NCBI GenBank assembly: GCA_009838595.1
Contig: VXRI01000261.1
Location: 1 to 10,303 of the forward strand
Direction of reading: 5' to 3'
Length of the DNA: 10,303 nucleotides
Source: Chloroflexota bacterium
Lineage (GTDB): Bacteria > Chloroflexota > Dehalococcoidia > Lucifugimonadales > JADFKI01
Below, one piece after another: positions 1-5,820 of this stretch. The notes under the pieces are model-generated. The model was given only the letters and a program-made list of their open reading frames with translations, did not search any database and was not told the origin of the DNA. Each line of letters begins with the position of its first letter. Position 1 is the first letter of the stretch. A program made the translations under genes and the position numbers.

Positions 1-828
1 TAGTGAAGTCTCTAATACGGAAAGAAAATCACCGTAGTTCTTAGCAACACGGGCTTTTAGCTCGGTTAGCTGAAAAGTCAAATCTGAACTTGCATAGCCA
101 ACGTCCATGAGATCGAAGAAGCCTTCCAAACTGCTTCGGACCAAGGACTCCCCGAATAAGTCGTCGTTCTGATTTGTTTCAAGGCGTATCCCAAAGGATC
201 CCGTGTATGTACTTACAGGATCCAGTCGAGTTTGTTCAAGGATGGAATCAGGTATGCTACCTCTTATGGTTGGATTGCCTGACTTAGCTTGTCCAATCGC
301 ATCGATGAGCCGTTGCACATGACCAATGACTTGACCAACGATCTTTGCGCTAACCCTGCCTGTTTGATCGCGAGGATCTCCTTGTATTCTAATACTCAGC
401 ATATGAGCTCGTTCTCTGCTAGGAAGGTCGCTAATCTCCTCTGGCATAGAAATGCTGAGCCGCACGCCTGGACTGGGAAGCACATCTGAAGGCAAGGCGT
501 CTGCAACAGTCATCACTGTCTGGACAATGGAATCACTGTTCAAATCTGTATCAACTACAAGTACATGACCATCTTCCGGGTTCTGTAGAGCCTCTAAGTC
601 AGGCATTTCTCCAGACAGAATTGTCCGAAGACGCGACTCACTGACAGGCAAATAAATCCATCTGTCGGTTGACCCGTCTGAGTCGCACCACCAAGCAAGA
701 AATAGTTGGCCTGTCATACTCTTCTGCAACAGTAGGCGCGGGCCGTCGTAATACTGAAGCACTCTATCGAAAGAGAAGGTGGTCCAGGGAGGCTTTGGAA
801 GCCTTACTCCTTGTATTTTGGGTAACAT
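1..828 (-). CDS. DUF6575-like protein of unknown function, C-terminus cut off by the window edge
   Basis: I read an uninterrupted minus-strand frame from an ATG at 828 down to base 1, 276 codons with no stop, so the C-terminus lies outside the window. The N-terminal part (residues about 18-75) has the pattern YYDGPRLLL, then SGQLF-like TGQLFLAWWCD, then WIYLPVSESRL. This is what I remember of the DUF6575 family; that recall was not checked by search. Residues 205-275 form a second module with GSFGIRLE, LFGESLVRSSLEGFFDLM and RVAKNYGDFLSVL. No signal peptide or transmembrane segment is evident. It starts only 19 nt after the stop of the upstream minus-strand gene, so the two are probably co-transcribed; no strong Shine-Dalgarno is visible. 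The pair lies divergent to a restriction-modification operon. Function is unknown; a defence role is only a contextual guess. The reading frame is secure, the family name moderately so. Confidence 0.8.
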   Translation of the reverse strand, partial: MLPKIQGVRLPKPPWTTFSFDRVLQYYDGPRLLLQKSMTGQLFLAWWCDSDGSTDRWIYLPVSESRLRTILSGEMPDLEALQNPEDGHVLVVDTDLNSDSIVQTVMTVADALPSDVLPSPGVRLSISMPEEISDLPSRERAHMLSIRIQGDPRDQTGRVSAKIVGQVIGHVQRLIDAIGQAKSGNPTIRGSIPDSILEQTRLDPVSTYTGSFGIRLETNQNDDLFGESLVRSSLEGFFDLMDVGYASSDLTFQLTELKARVAKNYGDFLSVLETSL

Positions 829-847
829 AGCTCAACACCACAGACCG

Positions 848-1339
848 TCACATAGCATCCACGTCTTGAACAGACCGAACAAGACTGACCGGGTCATGCC
901 CTTCCACTTTCCACCATGTGGTATGAGACGGCCACCCTCCGTCTGTAGGGTCAGTCTTTCCCGATGTTGGCACTAATTCTAGATGTGCGACTTTATTCCC
1001 CAGTTTCCTATATCGTTGGGCGCAATCAATCGCATCATCTATATCAGCATAAACAGAGAGTCCCATGGTTTCGCATTTGGTTCTAGCCCCTTTCTTGATA
1101 GCACTTTCGGCGCGTCGTGGATTATCATGATACACGGAAATAAAGTCGCTTGACTCTGGTGGATCAACTTTGACGATTCTGTAAAAGGCTCCGTTTGCAG
1201 GTGATGCCTGCGAAGGAGGACAACTTTCAGGAAAATCTGAGGGCCATTTCAAAGAAATCACTAATCTCACCAATTCATTGTGATATGACGATGGCGTGGA
1301 GTGTATCATGAACACTTGTATCTGAGCGAGTGTGATCAC
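848..1339 (-). CDS. Small conserved-looking protein of unknown function, first gene of a two-gene cassette
   Basis: This frame encodes 163 residues from a GTG at 1339; an in-frame ATG at 1309 (residue 11) is an equally possible start, and neither has a Shine-Dalgarno. A TATAAA at 1361-1366 read on the minus strand could be a -10 box giving a very short leader. The body has a domain-like pattern: FYRIVK (52-57), GLSVYADIDDA (93-103), RKLGNKVAHLEL (111-122), HTTWW (139-143) and LVRSVQDV near the end. The order of an N-terminal YR, a central GLSVY-DA and a late VA-L strand is loosely reminiscent of small RES/ADP-ribosyltransferase-like folds, but I see no diagnostic catalytic triad and do not claim it. 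It ends 19 nt before the DUF6575-like gene, which suggests one transcript and a joint function. I do not recognise the family. Confidence 0.65.
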   Translation of the reverse strand: MITLAQIQVFMIHSTPSSYHNELVRLVISLKWPSDFPESCPPSQASPANGAFYRIVKVDPPESSDFISVYHDNPRRAESAIKKGARTKCETMGLSVYADIDDAIDCAQRYRKLGNKVAHLELVPTSGKTDPTDGGWPSHTTWWKVEGHDPVSLVRSVQDVDAM

Positions 1340-1391
1340 TTAGGCGGTTACGACAAGCAGTTTATAGAGTCGTAGAAGCAGTAAATTCGCC

Positions 1392-1420
1392 TTGCACTTC
1401 TTCACTCAACCTATTAGGAT
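1392..1420 (+). promoter_or_regulatory. Candidate sigma-70-type promoter for the restriction-modification operon
   Basis: TTGCAC at 1392-1397 and TAGGAT at 1415-1420 are separated by exactly 17 bp. The -35 shares only TTG with the consensus and the -10 shares four of six positions. Transcription would start near 1427, leaving a leader of about 37 nt before the GTG at 1464. It sits in the 124-bp divergent gap between the orphan cassette and the methyltransferase. No controller-protein gene or C-box was seen. Confidence 0.35.
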
Positions 1421-1463
1421 AACGCCAAGCAACTAGCATGTATGTTTGGGAGGGCGAATCACA

Positions 1464-2363
1464 GTGATTTCCAATACAGCCACAGACAGCGCAGAAGCCG
1501 CAGCGTTGCGCGAGCAGGCTCGAATGTACTTGACGCCGCAAGATGTGGTTGCGGCAAATTCGCGCCACCGGCTCATCAGCGGCGACGCTCTGATTCGAGA
1601 GACTATCGCTCCGGAGAGCGTCGACCTCACTATAACTTCACCTCCCTACAATGTAAGTAAAGCGTACACAGGCGACGCTTCCGATGATGCCGTCGATTAT
1701 GCTGAATACTTGGATTTCACAAGGCGTTGGCTTGAAAACTGCTACTGTTGGACAAAGCCGACTGGCCGGCTATGCGTCAATGTGTCGCTCGACAAGAACA
1801 AAAATGGCAAGCAGCCGCTTTCGTCAGATGTAACGCAACTTGCGATGGATGCTGACTGGAAGTATCACACGACAATCGTCTGGAATGAAGGCAACATCAG
1901 CCGTCGCACGGCTTGGGGTAGTTGGATGTCCGCTAGTGCGCCGCATGTGATAGCGCCTGTGGAGACCATCATTGTCCTGTATAAGGATGAATGGAAGCGT
2001 CAGCGTCAAGGTAAGAACGACATAACGCGGGATGAATTTATGGAGTGGGTGTTAGGCATCTGGTCGTTCAACGGGGAGAACGGCAAGCGGATTGGGCATG
2101 AAGCACCATTCCCGCGTGAGCTACCGAAGCGTTGCATCAAATTATTTTCATTCGTTGGAGATACGGTGTTCGACCCGTTTGTGGGCAGCGGCACGACGAT
2201 GATAGAAGCGGTGGCAAACGACAGGAAGGCAATAGGGGTCGAGAAAGAGTACAAATACTGCGAACTAACGCTGAAAAGGCTGAGAGACGAATGCGGACTG
2301 AAATTGAAGCCATCCTCACCGGAAAAACAGGCGACATCTATAAATCCGTGCTGGACAGCATAG
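1464..2363 (+). CDS. Beta-class DNA methyltransferase (N4-cytosine or N6-adenine) of a type II restriction-modification system
   Basis: The product transfers a methyl group from AdoMet to an exocyclic amino group in DNA and protects the host from the nuclease encoded next to it. I chose the GTG at 1464 because GGGAGGG at 1448-1454 lies 9 nt upstream; the longer TTG start at 1446 has no such site and adds only six residues. Numbering from that longer form (305 residues), motif IV TSPPYN is at 64-69 and the AdoMet-binding motif I DPFVGSGTT is at 243-251, followed by the IGVEKEYKYCELTLKRL segment. Catalytic motif before AdoMet motif is the beta-class order (COG0863/N6_N4_Mtase). TSPPY occurs in both N4-cytosine and N6-adenine enzymes, so the methylated base and target site cannot be read from sequence. 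The last 73 nt overlap the endonuclease gene in another frame. Confidence 0.93.
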   Translation: MISNTATDSAEAAALREQARMYLTPQDVVAANSRHRLISGDALIRETIAPESVDLTITSPPYNVSKAYTGDASDDAVDYAEYLDFTRRWLENCYCWTKPTGRLCVNVSLDKNKNGKQPLSSDVTQLAMDADWKYHTTIVWNEGNISRRTAWGSWMSASAPHVIAPVETIIVLYKDEWKRQRQGKNDITRDEFMEWVLGIWSFNGENGKRIGHEAPFPRELPKRCIKLFSFVGDTVFDPFVGSGTTMIEAVANDRKAIGVEKEYKYCELTLKRLRDECGLKLKPSSPEKQATSINPCWTA

Positions 2364-2869
2364 ATGACTACGCATCGCCGCATGAATTCGTCCGAGAAGC
2401 GTATGGGCAGTATTTGAACAACTACAACAGCAATCCTTCAGTTAACGGCAGAATGTTTGAGTTCATAATATGCGAAACTCTTATGCGCGAAGGCATCGTG
2501 CCATTCTACTATCAGGCAAAATTCACACTGGTCCCGAACGCTGACTTTGATTTGGTATGCTACCATCCTAGGCGTCCGGTTGTCTTGTCTGCAAAGGTTT
2601 CTCTGCGTGAACGCTATAAGCAAGCGGACTTGGAAGGTTTCGCGTTAAGCCAAGTTTATCGCAATGCGCGGTCGTATCTACTCACACTGAGCGATGAACA
2701 GGTAGGAGTTCGGGAGAAGATACACTCCGGCGATGTTGCAGGCTTGACCAATTGTATAAGGGCAGACTCGCCTGATTATGACGCGCTATTGGATGAACTG
2801 AAAACTGAGACGTTTTCGTTTGCGGAACAGATTACCCCGATTGAGGGCAGGCTGGTTACGCAGTTGTAG
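2291..2869 (+). CDS. Probable type II restriction endonuclease, PD-(D/E)XK-like, partner of the methyltransferase
   Basis: This 192-residue protein follows the methyltransferase and starts inside it, the layout expected of a type II cognate nuclease. The frame is open back to 2132, but I choose the ATG at 2291 because the upstream residues are low-complexity products of the overlap and an ATG preceded by CTGAGAGA fits better. A nuclease-like core runs from a helix with candidate acidic residues (FEFIICETL, 56-64), through NADFDLVCY (83-91; D85 or D87), to VVLSAKVSLRERYKQADLEG (97-116), where K102 would be the catalytic lysine. The classical E-x-K is replaced by S-A-K, so the acidic residue may come from the earlier helix, as in other divergent members of the superfamily. 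The SLRERYKQADLEG segment is strongly patterned and probably conserved. Recognition specificity is unknown. The restriction role rests mainly on context plus this motif. Confidence 0.75.
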   Translation: MRTEIEAILTGKTGDIYKSVLDSIDDYASPHEFVREAYGQYLNNYNSNPSVNGRMFEFIICETLMREGIVPFYYQAKFTLVPNADFDLVCYHPRRPVVLSAKVSLRERYKQADLEGFALSQVYRNARSYLLTLSDEQVGVREKIHSGDVAGLTNCIRADSPDYDALLDELKTETFSFAEQITPIEGRLVTQL

Positions 2870-2886
2870 AATAACGGCGGTTCTAC
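2866..2886. terminator. Short inverted repeat between convergent genes, weak terminator candidate
   Basis: GTAGAA at 2866-2871 pairs with TTCTAC at 2881-2886 across a 9-nt loop. It overlaps the stop codon of the endonuclease and lies in the 35-bp convergent gap before the end of the aminopropyltransferase gene. There is no clear U-tract on either strand, so it is at best a weak or factor-assisted terminator. Confidence 0.25.
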
Positions 2887-2904
2887 CTAATTATCCCCGC
2901 CCCC

Positions 2905-3834
2905 TCACACCACAAACAGCGGCGCATCCCGCGTAATCACGCGCGTCTCCGCCGCCACCGCTTCGCGCAGGAACTTGGGCACGGCGAACATGCCCAAGTG
3001 CGCTATGCCGTCGTAGCTGCGCAGCGCGCCGCTTCCCCCTGTGATGCGCTCGGCTATGCGGCGGTCTATCTCGCCGGCGGTGAGGGTCAGCGCCGTGTCG
3101 TCGGGCGCGCTTACTATGAATCCCCAAGTCGTGCCGAATGATGGGATGAACGCTTCACATAGGTGCGCGGCTGGGAATACGGACGCGGCGGTGCTCGCCA
3201 CGGCGGAGAAGCACTGCTCGTAGAATGTCGCGCCCGTCGGTCCGGATTGCGCCACCATTATGCCGCCCGGGTTTAGCCGCAAGCGCAGCGATCGATAGAA
3301 TTCCTGCGTGAATAGCAGGTACGCGGGTCCCGCCTCTAGCGGGTCGGGCACATCGATGATTGCGATGTCGAAGCGCTCGTCGGTGGTCTCGATGTATCGC
3401 AGCGCGTCCTGGTGCAGCAGCGTCAGGCGCGGGTCGTCGAACGCGCCTTGGTGGTGATTCGGCAGGTGCTTGCGGCACATGCTCACGACCAGTTCGTCCA
3501 GGTCAACCATTACCACGCGCTCGACGGACTTGTGCCGCAGCGCCTCTCTCGCCGTCGCGCCTTCGCCGCCGCCCGCGATGAACACCGACCGCGGTTCTGG
3601 ATGCGCCAGCATCGCGGGCTGCACGAGCGCCTCGTGATACACGAATTCGTCTAGTTCCGTGGACTGCGTCTTGTCGTCCAGCACCAGCGTCCTGCCGAAG
3701 CACTCGGCGTCGTGGATGAGCACATGCTGATACGGCGAGTCGCCTTCGAACAGCACCTCGCGTATGCGCTCGAGCTGCATCAAGCCTTCGGTGATAAGTT
3801 CGTAGTGCCAGTTGCCCTCAGGTGGAGTTCTCAT
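2905..3834 (-). CDS. speE: Aminopropyltransferase, thermospermine synthase (ACL5)-like SpeE homologue
   Basis: The enzyme transfers the aminopropyl group of decarboxylated AdoMet to a polyamine, releasing methylthioadenosine; it is cytosolic. The 309 residues cover a complete family protein. An N-terminal beta domain begins WHYELITEG (9-17) and contains DKTQSTELDEFVYHEALVQP (54-73). The Rossmann core has GGGEGATARE (88-97), an acidic AdoMet-ribose ligand around D111, and DVPDP (161-165) with the catalytic aspartate. Classical spermidine synthases usually carry GGGDGG at the glycine loop. GGGEG followed by ATARE, DPLEAGPAYLLFTQEFY (164-180), PSFGTTWGF (231-239) and IDRRIAERI (256-264) match my memory of plant ACL5 and related prokaryotic thermospermine or branched-specificity enzymes. 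The product could therefore be thermospermine, spermidine or aminopropyl-agmatine. The ATG at 3834 lacks a good Shine-Dalgarno but includes the conserved N-terminal W-Y-E pattern. speD lies upstream on the same strand. Confidence 0.9.
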   Translation of the reverse strand: MRTPPEGNWHYELITEGLMQLERIREVLFEGDSPYQHVLIHDAECFGRTLVLDDKTQSTELDEFVYHEALVQPAMLAHPEPRSVFIAGGGEGATAREALRHKSVERVVMVDLDELVVSMCRKHLPNHHQGAFDDPRLTLLHQDALRYIETTDERFDIAIIDVPDPLEAGPAYLLFTQEFYRSLRLRLNPGGIMVAQSGPTGATFYEQCFSAVASTAASVFPAAHLCEAFIPSFGTTWGFIVSAPDDTALTLTAGEIDRRIAERITGGSGALRSYDGIAHLGMFAVPKFLREAVAAETRVITRDAPLFVV

Positions 3835-3881
3835 AGGATCATTACTTGCTCGGATATACAGGGCGGATGCGGATTATAAGT

Positions 3882-3965
3882 TCCTTCTCCGTCAAGGGGA
3901 CGGTTAGGGTGGGGCGAGATAGTCTGAAAATGCCAATAAGGGAGCGTCCTACGAAGTCGTCCCTT
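3882..3965. repeat. Degraded interspersed intergenic repeat with two small hairpins
   Basis: The 183-bp gap between speD and the aminopropyltransferase gene holds no gene. Read on the minus strand it contains CACCCTAACCGTCCCC then GACGGAGAAGG, a pattern I associate with short palindromic repeats scattered between genes in many uncultured bacterial genomes. CCGTC (3889-3893) pairs with GACGG (3899-3903) over a 5-nt loop. AAGGGA (3938-3943) pairs with TCCCTT (3960-3965) over a 16-nt loop. Both hairpins would sit in the speD-speE intergenic RNA and could affect its stability or downstream expression. Only one copy is in this window, so repetition is inferred. Confidence 0.35.
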
Positions 3966-4017
3966 TATCGGCGCAAATCTCAGACAATATCGCCGGTCGG
4001 CACGATGCCGCCGGATG

Positions 4018-4407
4018 TCAATCACCAAACGCCGCGGATAAGGGCGCGCTGACGCCGCCGCGCTGTACTTCGGTGATGTCGCATTGGCGGGATTGCAGGC
4101 TTTCGGCGATGAAGTTTGCCGCCCTGCGTGGCTTGAAATCCTCGCCACAGGTGAAGATGTCCACGGCTGCGTAGGCGTGTTCGGGCCAGGTGTGGATGCT
4201 GATGTGCGACTCGGCGATGCAGACAATGCCGGTTACGCCGATGGGAGAGAACTTGTGGAACACCTCGCCGACGATGGTCGCGCCCGCCTCCTCCGCGGCG
4301 CGAAGCAACGCTCGCCGGAGCAGCGGCATATCGTCGAGCAGCGACGGGTTGCAGCCGTTCAATTCCACCAAAAGGTGCGTGCCTAGCGCCCCGTACCTCT
4401 CATTCAA
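4018..4407 (-). CDS. speD: S-adenosylmethionine decarboxylase proenzyme, prokaryotic class 1B
   Basis: The product decarboxylates AdoMet to supply the aminopropyl donor for polyamine synthesis; it is made as a proenzyme that cleaves itself to form a pyruvoyl cofactor. The 129 residues match the usual size of the short prokaryotic form. ALGTHLLVELNGC opens the fold. The ESHISIHTWPEHAYAAVDIF block contains the cleavage site E66-S67, with S67 becoming the pyruvoyl group and H72 as the processing histidine. C87 in FTCG is the catalytic cysteine. These keep the exact spacing of Ser63/His68/Cys83 in the Thermotoga enzyme. The start is TTG at 4407: an in-frame TGA immediately precedes it and GGGAGG lies 8 nt upstream. 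It is transcribed toward the aminopropyltransferase gene 183 nt downstream, its metabolic partner, from a promoter at 4438-4466. Confidence 0.95.
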   Translation of the reverse strand: MNERYGALGTHLLVELNGCNPSLLDDMPLLRRALLRAAEEAGATIVGEVFHKFSPIGVTGIVCIAESHISIHTWPEHAYAAVDIFTCGEDFKPRRAANFIAESLQSRQCDITEVQRGGVSAPLSAAFGD

Positions 4408-4429
4408 TCACCTGCCCTCCCTAAACAAA

Positions 4430-4446
4430 GTTCATTAATTATGAAC
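4430..4446. promoter_or_regulatory. Perfect 17-bp palindrome over the speD -10 box, operator candidate
   Basis: GTTCAT (4430-4435) and ATGAAC (4441-4446) form a perfect 6-5-6 inverted repeat with an AT-rich centre. It covers the proposed -10 hexamer of speD and ends about 22 nt from the TTG start. This position would let a dimeric repressor block polymerase. No regulator gene lies in the window, so the binding protein is unknown. Confidence 0.4.
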
Positions 4447-4466
4447 GTTTATCGTCCAACTTTCAA
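4438..4466 (-). promoter_or_regulatory. speD promoter, sigma-70-type
   Basis: On the minus strand TTGAAA (plus 4461-4466) and CATAAT (plus 4438-4443) are separated by exactly 17 bp. Four of six -35 positions and five of six -10 positions match consensus. Transcription would begin near 4431, giving a leader of roughly 24 nt that carries the GGGAGG ribosome binding site. It is among the two best promoters in the window. Confidence 0.6.
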
Positions 4467-4532
4467 TTGTAGATGTAATTATAGATGTGCAGGGAGATAA
4501 GCAGTTTCAGCAATATAAGCCCTAACCGCCTA

Positions 4533-4541
4533 TGGTAGAAT
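4533..4541 (+). promoter_or_regulatory. Extended -10 element for the Uma2 gene
   Basis: TGGTAGAAT at 4533-4541 is a TGn-extended -10 (five of six positions of TATAAT). No good -35 is found at 16-18 bp spacing, as is common for extended -10 promoters. It would start transcription near 4548, leaving a very short leader that holds AAGGAGG just before the ATG at 4564. The same TGnTAGAAT motif precedes the FIST gene. Confidence 0.45.
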
Positions 4542-4563
4542 CAAGCGCAGCAAGGAGGCGCTT

Positions 4564-5328
4564 ATGACCACGCCAGCCACGACCTCTATAGTTTATCCAG
4601 ATTCGGATGGTATGCCATTGCCTGATGGAGAGTATCAATCGCCACTGTTTTCTGCGGCAGTCAGCACCCTAAGACTTTTCTTTCGCGATGTTCCCGGCAG
4701 CAGAGTTAACGGCGATACCTTCATATATTATGTTGAAGGCAACCCGCGCATTTTCTTTTCACCGGACTGCTATGTGGCGACTAATCTTTCAGAGGAATCG
4801 ATAGAATCTATAGTGCGCAGGAACGTCTATCTGACATGGGAAGTGGGAAAAGCGCCTGACTTCATTCTCGAGATAGGCTCGCCAAGCACAGCGCAAAATG
4901 ACTTGGGCAGCAAGAGAGACCTATACGCCGAATTGGGTATTCGGGAGTACTGGAAATACGATGGTACCGGCGGCGATTTCTACGGCGAACCGCTTGTGGG
5001 TGAACGGCTTGTGGACGGAGAATATCAGCGTTTGGAGATGCGTGTCGAGGCTGGCGGAAGTGTATGGTCACACAGCGATGCGTTGAATCTCGACCTATGG
5101 TGGATAGATGGCGAGTTGCGGTTCTGGAATCCGGTTACCGAGCAGTGGTTGCTGAACCATGAACAAGAGCATCTGCGCGCTGAAGAAGAACGAATAGGGC
5201 GTATGGCGGCAGAATCTCGCGCTGATCAAGAACAAGCGCGCGCGGACGAAGAGCAAGCCCGCGCTGAACGAGCCGAATCGCGTCTAGCGGAGATGGAAGC
5301 CGAACTTCAGAGGCTGCGCGGCGAGTAA
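4564..5328 (+). CDS. Uma2-family (DUF820) PD-(D/E)XK nuclease-like protein with C-terminal coiled coil
   Basis: The protein belongs to the Uma2/DUF820 family, a PD-(D/E)XK nuclease fold that is expanded in Cyanobacteria, Chloroflexota and Planctomycetes and whose biological role is unsettled. The 254 residues show SPDCYV (66-71), APDFILEIGSPST (97-109) with candidate metal ligands D99 and E103, then K117 and YAELGIREYWKYD (121-133), the usual family order. The fold ends near residue 195. Residues about 198-254 are a charged, Ala/Glu/Arg-rich heptad region predicted to be a coiled coil, common in family members and perhaps an oligomerisation tail. The ATG is secured by AAGGAGG at 4552-4558, 5 nt upstream. 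It is transcribed divergently from speD and appears monocistronic. Catalytic residues look intact, but DNA cleavage by this protein is inferred. Confidence 0.9.
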   Translation: MTTPATTSIVYPDSDGMPLPDGEYQSPLFSAAVSTLRLFFRDVPGSRVNGDTFIYYVEGNPRIFFSPDCYVATNLSEESIESIVRRNVYLTWEVGKAPDFILEIGSPSTAQNDLGSKRDLYAELGIREYWKYDGTGGDFYGEPLVGERLVDGEYQRLEMRVEAGGSVWSHSDALNLDLWWIDGELRFWNPVTEQWLLNHEQEHLRAEEERIGRMAAESRADQEQARADEEQARAERAESRLAEMEAELQRLRGE

Positions 5329-5709
5329 ACGCTGCCTGTTCTTTACACGCAAATCCGCCGCGCTTTGTTGCGCTATTCTCCTGCCCGTGCGTAGGCAATT
5401 AGCGCCTTTGCAAAGCCCTGCGGCGCTGGACAAGTTCCACACGCCACTTGTTTTAGATTTCCAAGTACTACGCCAATCGGCAGTGTAGATTGGCTTCCCA
5501 TTCTTTCGTATTCCTCTTTCCTTTCGGGACATGCGCCGCACCACCTAGCCGCGTTTATCCAAGCCGCTCTCGAACAGGCCACGCGCCGACCATGCCCGCG
5601 GAACAGCTCCGTTTGCGGAGATTGCTCGTATTGCCGAAATTGCCGCAAGTCCATCCGCTAATTGCCCCACTAATAGCCTACCAATCGTCTGACAACAGCG
5701 GGCGTCTGC
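5329..5709. other. Gene-poor gap with possible remnants of a minus-strand cysteine-rich small protein
   Basis: No convincing gene was found. The minus-strand frame 5373-5654 (93 codons) contains WCGACPERKEEYERM and CGTCPAP, a zinc-ribbon-like cysteine pattern, but its ATG has no ribosome binding site. The adjacent minus-strand frame upstream reads WTCGNFGN followed by a Cys and a Trp before stopping. Joining the two by a frameshift would give a small C-x-x-G/C-rich protein, so this may be a decayed gene. I give it as a low-confidence remnant only. Confidence 0.25.
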
Positions 5710-5715
5710 TAGAAT
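5707..5715 (+). promoter_or_regulatory. Extended -10 promoter element upstream of the FIST gene
   Basis: TGCTAGAAT at 5707-5715 is a TGn-extended -10. The nearest -35-like hexamer, CTGACA, is only 15 bp upstream. Transcription would begin near 5722, at the edge of an 8-bp tandem repeat, giving a leader of about 137 nt that contains a strong terminator hairpin. Confidence 0.45.
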
Positions 5716-5720
5716 AACGA

Positions 5721-5741
5721 CATCGGTGCATCGGTGCATCG
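5721..5741. repeat. 8-bp tandem repeat at the putative transcription start
   Basis: CATCGGTG occurs twice in direct succession and is followed by CATCG, 2.6 copies in all. It begins 6 bp after the -10 element, so it could be a site for a repeat-binding regulator or a slippage-prone tract. Confidence 0.5.
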
Positions 5742-5788
5742 TGGCATTGGCAAATAGACAGGCACACTACGGACAAATATACAACACA

Positions 5789-5820
5789 GATCGGCGACAT
5801 TTGCGCCGGTCAGGTTTTTT
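5789..5820 (+). terminator. Intrinsic terminator inside the FIST leader, attenuator candidate
   Basis: GATCGGCG (5789-5796) pairs with CGCCGGTC (5804-5811), an 8-bp stem with one G-T wobble and a 7-nt loop, followed by AGG and six T residues (5815-5820). This is the strongest rho-independent terminator in the window. It lies 38 nt before the FIST start codon and downstream of the extended -10 at 5707-5715. It either attenuates the FIST transcript or stops read-through from the Uma2 side. Confidence 0.7.

Noticed and set aside
1446..1463. TTG start for the methyltransferase
   Set aside because: GGGAGGG at 1448-1454 would fall inside the coding sequence. It is correctly spaced for the GTG at 1464.
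2132..2290. Upstream extension of the endonuclease to an ATG at 2132
   Set aside because: The added 53 residues are Arg/Gly-rich and lie wholly within the conserved motif I region of the methyltransferase, as expected of an accidental frame. The ATG at 2291 is more plausible.
3831..4226. 131-codon minus-strand frame overlapping speD
   Set aside because: It is out of frame with the intact AdoMet decarboxylase and reads through the intergenic repeat, giving the SPHPNRP-type translation typical of such repeats.
5721..5741. CRISPR-like array
   Set aside because: The 8-bp units are directly adjacent without spacers, so this is a short tandem repeat.
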